From positions 42,898 to 56,862 of the forward strand of contig DIZC01000060.1 in the NCBI GenBank assembly GCA_002429315.1: 13,965 nucleotides of DNA, in the 5' to 3' direction. This stretch comes from Alphaproteobacteria bacterium UBA6038. GTDB lineage: Bacteria; Pseudomonadota; Alphaproteobacteria; Micropepsales; Micropepsaceae. The stretch's first letter is position 1; every line of letters starts with the position of its first letter. The position numbers and the translations under genes were made by a program. This document shows positions 1 through 7,325 of this stretch, one piece after another. The notes beneath the pieces were generated by a model. That model searched no databases and was not told where the DNA came from. It saw only the letters and a list, made by a program, of their open reading frames with translations.

Positions 1-228
1 TGTCTGGCAAAAGGCGCCCAGGTGCTGGGGCCCAGCGGCAAGCCCTTCACCGAAGACGGCATTGGCATGGCGCTCGGCATGCGCGAACTGCAACGCCATC
101 TGCGCGAGTCGACGCCGGGTGGCCAGACCTACAATTCCGGCTTCACCAAACAGGACCGTTCGCGGTTCCTGGGCGCGCTGGAGAACGCCGTCCAGGCCAT
201 CCGGCGCCGGCAGCGACAAGGCGCATAA
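1..228 (+). CDS. C-terminal 75 residues of an unrecognised protein (partial)
   Basis: The frame is open from the first base of the window to a TAA at 226-228, so this is the 3' end of a gene that begins upstream. An internal GTG at 22 exists but is not needed as a start. The visible residues run from CLAKGAQVLG to RRRQRQGA. They are hydrophilic, with no membrane segment, and end in an Arg/Gln-rich tail that looks like an amphipathic helix (ALENAVQAIRRRQ). I do not recognise the family and assign no function. The codons have the G/C-ending third positions seen in neighbouring real genes, which supports coding. The gene converges on the P450 gene, with 45 bases between the two stop codons. Confidence 0.6.
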   Translation, partial: CLAKGAQVLGPSGKPFTEDGIGMALGMRELQRHLRESTPGGQTYNSGFTKQDRSRFLGALENAVQAIRRRQRQGA

Positions 229-253
229 AAATTCCCGCGAGTGCCGAAGCGGG
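227..253 (-). terminator. Probable rho-independent terminator of the CYP153 gene
   Basis: Read on the - strand after the P450 stop codon at 274, CCCGC (253-249) and GCGGG (238-234) can pair across a 10-base loop. They are followed by AA and five T (231-227). This is the right order for an intrinsic terminator of the - strand transcript. The stem is only 5 bp, so the call is moderate. The T run overlaps the stop codon of the convergent + strand gene. On the + strand the hairpin has no T run after it. Confidence 0.45.
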
Positions 254-273
254 TGCGCCGCCCCCCGGCGCGC

Positions 274-1524
274 TCACGCCGCGGCGAGGCGGACCGGAAG
301 CGTTTCGTAGCCGTGGACGAAGGTGGAGAGCACCCGGCGCGGCTCAGCCATCACCTCGATATTCGAGAACCGCTTGAAGATCTCTTCCCAGATGATTTTC
401 AGCTGCAGCTCGGCGAGACGATTTCCCACGCATCGGTGGATGCCGAACCCGAAGGACAGGTGACGCCGGACGTTCGGCCGATCGATGATGAAGGCGTTCG
501 GATTCTCGATCACCTCCTCGTCCCGATTGCCGGAGACGTACCACATCACCACCTTGTCGCCGACGCGGATCGTCTTGCCGCCGAATTCCATGTCGCGCTT
601 GGCGCGCCGCCGCATGTGCGCCAGCGGCGTCTGCCAGCGGATGGTCTCGCAGACCATGCCGGGTACGAGCTCCGGGCGTTGGCGCAGCTTGTCGTATTGC
701 TGCGGGAACAGATTGAGTGCGACCACGCTGCCGGAGATCGTGTTTCGCGTCGTGTCGTTGCCACCGACGATCAGCAGGATCAGATTGCCGAGGAATTCCA
801 TGCGGTCCATGTTGCGCGTCGACTCGCCGTGCGCCAGCATGGAAATCAGATCGCCTTTGGGCGGGGCATTCACGCGCTCGTTCCACAGCCGCATGAAGTA
901 ATCGGCGCATTCGAAGAGTTCCGCCCGCCGCGCCTCTTCGGATTCGATGATGCCGGATTTCGGGCTGGCGGTCGCCACGTCCGACCAGCGGGTCAGCTTG
1001 CGCCGGTCTTCCCACGGGAAGTCGAACAACGTGGCAAGCGTCATCGTGGTGAGCTCGATCGAGACCTTGTCGACCCAGTCGAACGTCTCCCCCGTCGGCA
1101 GGGCATCGAGAATGTTGCCCGCGCGCTCGCGGATGATGGGTTCGAGATTTTCGAGATTCGGCCCCGCCACGATCGGGCTCACGACCTTGCGCTGCGCGTC
1201 GTGCTTGGGCGGATCCATCGCGATGAACATCGGCAGGCGGAAATCGTCCTTCGGATCGACGATCGTGATGCCGCCTTCGGACGAGAACACCTCATGGTTG
1301 GTGTCGATCGCCATGATGTCGTTGTATTTCGTGATGGACCAGTATGGACCGAACTCGCTCTCCCGGCAGTAATGCACCGGCGCTTCCCGGCGCAACCGCT
1401 CGAAGTACGGCCACATGGTGTCGCTGCGGAACAGCTCCGCATCGGCGACGTTCAGCTCGTCGATGGGAATGGACCAGGCCTGCTCCCGTGCGGCTGCCAG
1501 CCTGTCGGTGACTTCGCGATCCAT
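274..1524 (-). CDS. Cytochrome P450, CYP153 family (probable alkane terminal hydroxylase)
   Basis: A soluble bacterial P450 of 416 residues, a normal length for CYP153. Visible landmarks are the C-helix region MDPPKHDAQRKVV (about 103-115), the I-helix oxygen-binding motif GGNDTT (254-259), the K-helix ExxR as ETIR (293-296) and the heme-ligand loop FGFGIHRCVG, with Cys365 as thiolate ligand. Segments such as ETFDWVDKVSIELTT, DLISMLAH, RWQTPLAHMRRRA and VVMWYVSGNRD are those I know from CYP153 enzymes. These oxidise the terminal carbon of medium-chain alkanes and related hydrophobic chains using a ferredoxin and a ferredoxin reductase. ATG at 1524 is preferred over upstream in-frame starts because GGAGGG (1536-1531) lies 6 bases before it. 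It lies 112 bases downstream of the TonB-dependent receptor on the same strand, so co-transcription is plausible. No redox-partner gene is visible in the window. P450 identity is near certain; the subfamily is recalled, not searched; the substrate is inferred. Confidence 0.95.
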   Translation of the reverse strand: MDREVTDRLAAAREQAWSIPIDELNVADAELFRSDTMWPYFERLRREAPVHYCRESEFGPYWSITKYNDIMAIDTNHEVFSSEGGITIVDPKDDFRLPMFIAMDPPKHDAQRKVVSPIVAGPNLENLEPIIRERAGNILDALPTGETFDWVDKVSIELTTMTLATLFDFPWEDRRKLTRWSDVATASPKSGIIESEEARRAELFECADYFMRLWNERVNAPPKGDLISMLAHGESTRNMDRMEFLGNLILLIVGGNDTTRNTISGSVVALNLFPQQYDKLRQRPELVPGMVCETIRWQTPLAHMRRRAKRDMEFGGKTIRVGDKVVMWYVSGNRDEEVIENPNAFIIDRPNVRRHLSFGFGIHRCVGNRLAELQLKIIWEEIFKRFSNIEVMAEPRRVLSTFVHGYETLPVRLAAA

Positions 1525-1530
1525 CGATAT

Positions 1531-1536
1531 CCCTCC
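1531..1536 (-). promoter_or_regulatory. Ribosome binding site setting the CYP153 start
   Basis: GGAGGG on the - strand, 6 bases before ATG 1524. It selects the start MDREVTDR over the in-frame start 18 codons upstream, where no comparable site was seen. Confidence 0.7.
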
Positions 1537-1579
1537 GGCGCCCGAACTGCATTGTCGGCGCGGGGCACCCGGAGTCAAT

Positions 1580-1629
1580 CCGGCGCGCCGGCTCCTCGCG
1601 CCTGCGGGCGAGAAAGCCGGCGTCGCCGG
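1580..1629. repeat. Three GC-rich palindromes between the receptor and P450 genes
   Basis: The 112-base gap between the receptor stop (1637) and the P450 start (1524) holds CCGGCGCGCCGG, a perfect 12-bp palindrome (1580-1591). It also holds CGCC-tgcg-GGCG (1599-1610) and CCGGCG-t-CGCCGG (1617-1629). None is followed by a T run in either direction. They are therefore better read as possible mRNA hairpins between two co-transcribed genes than as intrinsic terminators. In such GC-rich DNA small palindromes also arise by chance. Confidence 0.4.
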
Positions 1630-1636
1630 AGAGGAC

Positions 1637-4450
1637 CTACAGCGCCCCCGTCTTCACCGATACGCCGAGCGCGAAGAACCGGCCCACGATGCCCTGCTGC
1701 GCGTAGGTGGGATTGTAGTTGACGCCGGCATAGTCGATCACATCGAGCGGCGGCTTGGTATCGAACAGATTTCGAACGGTTCCGAACAGCTCGACATTTT
1801 CGTCGATGCGGTAACGTGCCGTCAGATCGAAATCCCAGAACGCGTTCATATGGCAGAACTTTTTCGCCGTCGAATAAAAGTCGCAGCTCGAGTCGCCGGT
1901 CGCGTCCACCGTCGCTTCCTTGATTCCCTTTGTGTAGTACAGTGTGCCCGACAGCGTCCAATCTTCATAGGTGAGGGTGTTGCTCCAGGTCCCACGCGCC
2001 TGCGGTGTGCCGGCGCCCGAAGAAAGAATGTACGGCGACTGTGTGCCCACCCAGTGCTGCGTCGGAGATCCTTTGGACGGCGTGAAATCGAACGTAAAGA
2101 TGTACGTGCCGCTAAAGAGAGTGTTCCACGTGATGCCGTAACCGACATCGAAGATGCCGTTCACCTCCATATCGATGCCGTCGGTCACGAGGGACGCGGC
2201 ATTGATGTAAGGCGCCCCGACCACCACCGGCCTCAGCGGCGCATCCGGATGCTGCGGGTCGGGGTTGTCGAAGATGACCGTATCTCCCGGCGGGATCGAA
2301 CCGCCCAGGAAGGCGGCGTCCAGCGCCGGGAAGGGATCGGCCGGCGAGATCACTTTCTTCTTCTCGATGTGGTAATAGTCCACGGTTGCCGTGATGTTCG
2401 GTTCGGTGAACGGCTGCAGGATCGTTCCCACCGTATAATTCGTCGACGTCTCCGGTTGAATGTTCGGATTCGCGGTGGTCAGCAGCCCCAAACCGTAGGG
2501 CTGCGTGTATTCGTCGTTGCCGTGCAGCGCGGCCCAAGCTGGGTAAAACGACTGCGGATTAAAGGTAATGAACCCTTCCGCTTCCGAAGAACCGTTTTCG
2601 GAAAAACTCGGCGCCCGGAAGCCGGTGGAGTAGGTCCCGCGCAGCGCAATCTCCGGAATCGGGGTCCACTTCGCGCCGACCTTCGGATTGAAGGTATCGC
2701 CGAAATCCGAATAGTGGTCGTACCGGCCCGAGACGTTGACCTCCAGCGTCTTGAACACCGGCATGCCCAGCTCGGCGAAGCCGGAGTAGATGTTGCGGTT
2801 GCCGATGGTGTGCGCAAGGCCGAGTCCCAGCGCATTGAGACCAGGATTGAGATCCGGGTCTTTGGTCTCTTCGTGCCGGACCTCGAAGCCAAAGCCCAGG
2901 GCCGCCGCGCCGCCGGGCAAATCGAACAGATCGTGCGATGCGCGGACGTCGAAAGAATCCATATCCGTTGTCGACGTCTTGGTGAGCGGCGGCGCAAGCG
3001 CGGCGCGCACCGCGCCGGAATTCTGCGACGGATCGATGAAATTGTAGCTGCCGTCACGCACGTCGGAAAGCAGCTGGTTGAAATCGAGAAATCCGTCGAG
3101 CTCCGAATCCAGCGAGCTGTGCGCCACCACAAACGCGGTGTCGTAGGTGAAACCGTCCCACGTGCCTTTGATCCCGCCGGTCGTGCGGATGACGTGAGTG
3201 TCGTATTGCGAAAAACCCGGAATATCGCCGAAACGATAGTGGATCATCGCGTCCTCGCACGGCGTAACGCCTTCCACTCCGGTCGCCGGGCAATTTGCCG
3301 CAAACGGGTCGTTGGGATTGCGCGCGCCGCTGGTCAGGTACGCGGGTAGCGCAATGTTGGACGTAATATGCGGCGTAGTGGTGCGGATGTTAGAGGGTGT
3401 GCCATGCACCCACACCTTGTTCTCGAAGTAGCTGGCATCGAGCCATGCTTCGGTATCTCCGTTCGGCTGGACTGAAATGCGCGCATAGCCTCCATAGCGC
3501 TCGTCTTTCGGCTGGTCGTCGCCGTACGGCGCGATGTTCTGTTCGCAATAGGTGCCGCTGTCGTCGGTGGTCTTCTTGGCGATGGGCCCGCAACCGCCGG
3601 GGCGCAGGATTTGCAGCAGAGCTCCCTCGTCCTGCACACCGGTCGTCGGATCGTTGGGATCGGTCAGATGGCCCGGTGCCACGCTGCCGTAGACGGACGT
3701 GGGACTGTTGAAGTCGAATCCGCCGATCGGCGAAAGATCGTTGTTGTTGAACGGGAAATCGCGCTGACCGACGCGAATGAAGTCGTCGCGCTCGTATTCG
3801 AGATTGATGTGCGCGTTGAATTTATTGGTCGCGAGATCGCCGTACCCGACAGTGCCCGTCATCCGCAGCATGTTGCCGCCGCCGTGTTCCGATGTGCCCC
3901 CTTCCACTTCGCCGGTGGCGCCCTGGAAATTGTCGCGCAGAATAATGTTGACGACGCCGGCGATGGCGTCCGTGCCGTACAGCGACGATGCGCCGTCCTT
4001 CAGCACTTCGATGTGGTCTACGTCGTCCAGCGGGATGGTATTCAGGTCGACGAAGCCGCGCTCGCCGTCATCGGCCAACGGATAGTTGGACGTGCGTCGC
4101 GAATTGATCAGCACGAGGGTCGAGTTGACCGTCAGGCCGCGAAGTGCGACGCCGGAGGAGCCGGCGGCAAACCCGTTGCCGAAGGCCGTCGGGATGGTGC
4201 CGCTGTTATCCGCAGAGATTGACCGCACAACGTCGGCGGTCGTTGTGAGGCCCGAGCGGACGATGTCCTCCTTCGACACGAAGGTGACCGGCGAGGGCGT
4301 TTCGGTGTCGGTGCGGTGGAGAAGGGTCCCGGTGACCACGACGGTTTCGACGGGGCCTTGAGTCTGTGCCAGGGCCGGTGCGACGGCAAAGGATCCGACG
4401 CCGATGAGCAACGCTGTCCGCAAGGCGCGGCGGGTATTCCCCTCAAACAT
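1637..4450 (-). CDS. TonB-dependent outer-membrane receptor
   Basis: A 937-residue outer-membrane beta-barrel with an N-terminal plug, which imports a ligand using TonB/ExbBD energy. The start MFEGNTRRALRTALLIGVGS gives a clean signal peptide with cleavage likely after ALA (residues 26-28). AGGGGA (4463-4458) lies 7 bases before ATG 4450. The in-frame extension to 4618 would place 56 residues ahead of the signal peptide and was rejected. A TonB-box-like ETVVVTG (35-41) follows, then the plug (about 45-171) with GVALRGLTVNSTLVLINSRR (100-119), IPLDDVDHIEVLKDGASSLYG (139-159) and DAIAGVVNIIL (161-171). The barrel fills the rest. Cys residues fall in three close pairs (GGCGP/TYCEQ, ANCPA/TPCED, SSCDF/KFCHM), probably disulfides in surface loops. 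The protein ends VSVKTGAL, without the usual terminal aromatic. The family does not reveal the ligand. The CYP153 gene downstream suggests a hydrophobic substrate, but that is inference. Confidence 0.95.
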   Translation of the reverse strand: MFEGNTRRALRTALLIGVGSFAVAPALAQTQGPVETVVVTGTLLHRTDTETPSPVTFVSKEDIVRSGLTTTADVVRSISADNSGTIPTAFGNGFAAGSSGVALRGLTVNSTLVLINSRRTSNYPLADDGERGFVDLNTIPLDDVDHIEVLKDGASSLYGTDAIAGVVNIILRDNFQGATGEVEGGTSEHGGGNMLRMTGTVGYGDLATNKFNAHINLEYERDDFIRVGQRDFPFNNNDLSPIGGFDFNSPTSVYGSVAPGHLTDPNDPTTGVQDEGALLQILRPGGCGPIAKKTTDDSGTYCEQNIAPYGDDQPKDERYGGYARISVQPNGDTEAWLDASYFENKVWVHGTPSNIRTTTPHITSNIALPAYLTSGARNPNDPFAANCPATGVEGVTPCEDAMIHYRFGDIPGFSQYDTHVIRTTGGIKGTWDGFTYDTAFVVAHSSLDSELDGFLDFNQLLSDVRDGSYNFIDPSQNSGAVRAALAPPLTKTSTTDMDSFDVRASHDLFDLPGGAAALGFGFEVRHEETKDPDLNPGLNALGLGLAHTIGNRNIYSGFAELGMPVFKTLEVNVSGRYDHYSDFGDTFNPKVGAKWTPIPEIALRGTYSTGFRAPSFSENGSSEAEGFITFNPQSFYPAWAALHGNDEYTQPYGLGLLTTANPNIQPETSTNYTVGTILQPFTEPNITATVDYYHIEKKKVISPADPFPALDAAFLGGSIPPGDTVIFDNPDPQHPDAPLRPVVVGAPYINAASLVTDGIDMEVNGIFDVGYGITWNTLFSGTYIFTFDFTPSKGSPTQHWVGTQSPYILSSGAGTPQARGTWSNTLTYEDWTLSGTLYYTKGIKEATVDATGDSSCDFYSTAKKFCHMNAFWDFDLTARYRIDENVELFGTVRNLFDTKPPLDVIDYAGVNYNPTYAQQGIVGRFFALGVSVKTGAL

Positions 4451-4457
4451 CCTGTTT

Positions 4458-4463
4458 TCCCCT
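4458..4463 (-). promoter_or_regulatory. Ribosome binding site setting the receptor start
   Basis: AGGGGA on the - strand, 7 bases before ATG 4450, agreeing with the signal peptide that begins there. Confidence 0.6.
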
Positions 4464-4556
4464 ATTTTGCCGCAGGTCCTCCGACCCGCCTGCAATCCCG
4501 GCCGCAGAACCCGGCCGGTAGTTAAGTTTAAAACTAGCGATTGCCCCCTCTGCGAA

Positions 4557-4570
4557 TTACAGTTCTGTAA
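4557..4570. promoter_or_regulatory. Candidate operator palindrome
   Basis: TTACAG-tt-CTGTAA is an inverted repeat with perfect 6-base arms. On the - strand it overlaps a -10-like TGTAAT upstream of the receptor gene. The size and position fit a dimeric repressor site, but no regulator gene is present in the window and the arms are short. Confidence 0.3.
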
Positions 4571-4723
4571 CGTTGCAGAATCTCGCCGATAGCGGCATTT
4601 GCGCCATCCCGGCGCCAATCTCCGGCAGGGAGCCCGAATACGGCCAGTTAAGCGGCCTCGAGGCTGGCTTGCCGGGCCAAGTTCCCGCCGCTAAACGAGG
4701 CGGCACGATGAGCGACCCCGCCC

Positions 4724-6193
4724 ATGCGCACCGACAAGACATCCCGCCCCAAGGCACGGCTTCCGCGCGGCCTTCGCGACCGCGGTCCCGCCGAGATTGC
4801 CGCCGAGCGGCGCATGCTGGAGACCATCCGGCAGGTCTATGAATCCTGGGGCTTCGAGCCCCTGGAAACCCCCGCCCTCGAATACACCGACGCCCTCGGC
4901 AAATTCCTGCCCGACCTGGACCGGCCCAATGAGGGAGTTTTCTCGCTCAAGGACGATGATGGCCAGTGGCTGTCGCTGCGCTATGACCTGACGGCGCCGC
5001 TGGCGCGCTACGTGGCGGAGAACTTCCAGAACCTGCCCAAGCCGTTCCGCCGCTACCAGGTGGGCCAGGTCTGGCGCAACGAGAAGCCGGGCCCCGGACG
5101 CTACCGCGAATTCACCCAGTTCGATGCCGACACGATCGGCAGCGCTTCGCCCGCCGCGGATGCCGAGCTGCTGATGATGACGTGCGATGCGCTGGAGGCG
5201 CTTGGCCTGAAGCGCGGCGAATACGTCGTGAAAATGAACAGCCGCCGATTGGTGGACGCAGTGCTGGAAGCGGCGAACATTGAGCCGTCCAAACGCGGCG
5301 TCGTCTTACGCGCGGTTGATAAACTGGATCGGCTCGGCGTTGATGGTGTCCGCTCGTTGTTGGGAAAGGGGCGCAAGGATGAGTCCGGCGATTTCACCAG
5401 GGGCGCGGATTTGGCTTCTGATCAAATCGAGTTGGTTTTGGCCTTTATCCAGCCCTCGATAAGCGCTGTGTCGTCAAGGTTCGACGCGACGTGGGATGTC
5501 GCGTTCGGCGCATCAAGCACTGACATCGGTGAACAGGGCCAAGCGGAAATCCGAGACGCAGTTCAGATCGCTCGAAAATGCGGCTACAGCGGAGATCAGA
5601 TTCTGTATGATCCAGCAGTTATTCGCGGACTCGAATATTACACCGGCCCGGTGTTCGAAGCGCAGCTGACGTTCCCCGTCGCCAACGAGGCCGGCGAAAC
5701 GATCATTTTCGGCTCGGTCGCGGGCGGCGGACGTTACGACGATCTCGTCGCGCGCTTCACCGGACAGCAGGTGCCGGCGACCGGAATTTCCATCGGCGTC
5801 AGCCGATTGCTCTCCGCCGTGCGGCAGCGAAGCGATGCGGCATTGTCTCCTCTGGTCATCGTGCTGACGATGGACGACTCCGCGGGGAGCTTCGCCATGG
5901 CGCGCGAGCTGCGCGAGGCGGGCTTGCGCGCGGAGGCCTATGTCGGCACCCGCAAGTTCGGCGATCAGCTGAAATATGCCGACAAGCGAGGTGCGGCGAT
6001 TGCGGTGATCGAAGGCGCCGACGAGCGCGCCGCCAAAAAGGTCACGCTGAAAGACCTCAAGCGCGGCGCCGAACTATCCAAAGCCATCGAAAGCCGCGAG
6101 CAATGGCTCGGCGAACGGCAGGCGCAGGCGACCGTGGATCGCGAGCGCCTGGTGCAGGAAGTCAGCGCCATGCTCAAACGCGGACGCTGGTGA
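4724..6193 (+). CDS. hisS: Histidyl-tRNA synthetase
   Basis: Class II synthetase of 489 residues that attaches histidine to tRNA-His in the cytoplasm. Visible features in order: N-terminal LPRGLRD (13-19), motif 1 region GFEPLETPALE (43-53), ATP-site strand LRYDLTAPLARY (85-96) and motif 2 RYQVGQVWRNEKPGPGRYREF with FDADTIG (110-139). An insertion region follows, then the histidine-specific RGLEYYTG (301-308), GGGRYDD (334-340), motif 3 GISIGVSRL (354-362) and the anticodon-binding domain (about 375-470). ATG 4724 is forced because an in-frame TGA lies at 4709-4711; no good ribosome site precedes it. The motif 2 loop and FDADTIG differ from the E. coli type and look alphaproteobacterial. Codons 166-306 use noticeably more A/T than the rest of the gene. 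The last 20 bases overlap the end of the convergent PLP-enzyme gene. Confidence 0.97.
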   Translation: MRTDKTSRPKARLPRGLRDRGPAEIAAERRMLETIRQVYESWGFEPLETPALEYTDALGKFLPDLDRPNEGVFSLKDDDGQWLSLRYDLTAPLARYVAENFQNLPKPFRRYQVGQVWRNEKPGPGRYREFTQFDADTIGSASPAADAELLMMTCDALEALGLKRGEYVVKMNSRRLVDAVLEAANIEPSKRGVVLRAVDKLDRLGVDGVRSLLGKGRKDESGDFTRGADLASDQIELVLAFIQPSISAVSSRFDATWDVAFGASSTDIGEQGQAEIRDAVQIARKCGYSGDQILYDPAVIRGLEYYTGPVFEAQLTFPVANEAGETIIFGSVAGGGRYDDLVARFTGQQVPATGISIGVSRLLSAVRQRSDAALSPLVIVLTMDDSAGSFAMARELREAGLRAEAYVGTRKFGDQLKYADKRGAAIAVIEGADERAAKKVTLKDLKRGAELSKAIESREQWLGERQAQATVDRERLVQEVSAMLKRGRW

Positions 6194-7325
6194 GCGCGCG
6201 GGCGAGGCGCAGTGCATCATCGGCCGCGTGATAGATGCCGAACCCGATGCGCAGGCGGTCGCCGCGATGATCCACGATGATGTTCTGCGCTGCCAATTTC
6301 GCCGTGATCTTCGCCGCATCTGCGGTGTGGAACGCGAGAAAGCGCCCGCGCCGGTCTTCCTCGGGAACGAACAGATCCGACGACCGGATCGGTGCATTCG
6401 TTCTGTCGAGTGCGGCCAGCAACGCGCGTTCGATCCCGCGCACCTGCGCCAGCATCTGGTCTACCGTCAGCCCTTCGCTCTGAAGCCAATCCTGCACGGC
6501 ATTGAAGCGATACAGACCCGAGGCGTCAAAGGTCGCGCCAAGAAAGCGGCTGCCGTCGCTCGCATACGGCACGCCACCGCCGCCTTTTTCCAGCGCGGAG
6601 AATCCCGCGTACCAGCCGGTATCGCGCGGCCGCAAGCCGTAGCCAGGCGGACAGTGCAGGAAACAAGCGCCCTCGCCCGCCATGGCGTATTTGTAGCCGC
6701 CGGCGAGATAGAAAGCGCGGCTGGCGATCGCGCGCAAATCCGCCGGCACCGCCATGAAGCCATGATAGCCGTCGATCGCCACGAGTGCTTCCGGATTGCG
6801 GACGCTGTCGACGATCCCGGCAAGATCGCCCACCCGAAATCCGGAATCGAAGAACACCTGGCTGAAGAAGACCAGATCGAAGGCTGCCCCGCCTGCCACC
6901 TCGGCAAACCGCGCCTCGAAGCTCTCGAACGGCTGCGTGGGAATGCGCGTGACCTCCACCACGCCGTCTTCTTCCAGCCGCGCCAGCTGGCGCGCGGCGC
7001 TCAGGAACTCCGACGAGGTGGTCAGCACGCGCACCGGCCGCTCCGGCGGAAAGCAGGACAGAAGCCGCAGCACGAATGAATGGGTGTTCGGTCCGAATGC
7101 GATGCTCGCCGCATCCGGCAGATTCAGAACACGGGCGACGTGCCGCTGTGCCGCCGGGATCACTTGCGCAAAAATATGATCCCACTTGGTGTCGAGCAGC
7201 CGCGCGGCGTCGCGCCAAGCGGCCTCCTGCGCGGCAAGGCTCACGTCCGGCCAGGGATGGTGGCTGTGCGCGGCCGCGTGCAGCGGCGCGCCCGGCCGCC
7301 CGACGCTGAGCGAAAAGCCCTTCAT
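6174..7325 (-). CDS. Aminotransferase class V, kynureninase-like PLP enzyme
   Basis: A fold-type I, PLP-dependent enzyme of 383 residues, a usual length for class V members. FGPNTHSF (77-84) fits the cofactor phosphate loop. AIDGYHGF (183-190) supplies the Asp (D185) that contacts the pyridine nitrogen, and His188. GGYKYAMAGEGA (209-220) carries the Schiff-base lysine K212, and the GYKY surroundings resemble kynureninase. The C-terminal small domain ends with DRLRIGFGIYHAADDALRLA. Family members include kynureninases, cysteine and selenocysteine lyases and other C-S or C-C lyases; the substrate cannot be read from sequence. No other kynurenine-pathway gene is nearby. Its ATG overlaps the TGA of the upstream metalloprotease as ATGA, so the two are translationally coupled. 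The 3' end overlaps hisS by 20 bases tail to tail. Confidence 0.88.
   Translation of the reverse strand: MKGFSLSVGRPGAPLHAAAHSHHPWPDVSLAAQEAAWRDAARLLDTKWDHIFAQVIPAAQRHVARVLNLPDAASIAFGPNTHSFVLRLLSCFPPERPVRVLTTSSEFLSAARQLARLEEDGVVEVTRIPTQPFESFEARFAEVAGGAAFDLVFFSQVFFDSGFRVGDLAGIVDSVRNPEALVAIDGYHGFMAVPADLRAIASRAFYLAGGYKYAMAGEGACFLHCPPGYGLRPRDTGWYAGFSALEKGGGGVPYASDGSRFLGATFDASGLYRFNAVQDWLQSEGLTVDQMLAQVRGIERALLAALDRTNAPIRSSDLFVPEEDRRGRFLAFHTADAAKITAKLAAQNIIVDHRGDRLRIGFGIYHAADDALRLARALTSVRV

Larger units (their letters stand above)
4451..4723. promoter_or_regulatory. Divergent control region between the receptor and hisS
   Basis: These 273 bases separate two divergently read genes, so both promoters should lie here. 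The middle (about 4519-4575) is clearly more A+T-rich than its surroundings. It contains AGTTT-A-AAACT (4525-4535) and TTACAG-tt-CTGTAA (4557-4570). Read on the - strand, TGTAAT within the second palindrome resembles a -10 box, but no matching -35 box is clear. I cannot place a +1 site. No riboswitch or attenuator was recognised. Confidence 0.5.

Noticed and set aside
241..1722. Long + strand open frame opposite the P450 gene
   Set aside because: It mirrors the CYP153 gene in an antisense frame. The translation is Arg/His/Asp-rich with no domain, and long antisense frames are expected in GC-rich DNA.
1415..3349. 644-codon + strand open frame opposite the receptor gene
   Set aside because: Antisense to a well-supported TonB-dependent receptor. 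Its composition is dominated by Arg, Val and His with no recognisable motif, and it has no ribosome site.
4708..4842. Short frame starting ATG 4708 ahead of and overlapping hisS, with a purine-rich stretch before it
   Set aside because: It could be a leader peptide, but its residues past codon 10 are just the hisS start read in another frame. No His-rich or other regulatory codon run is present.
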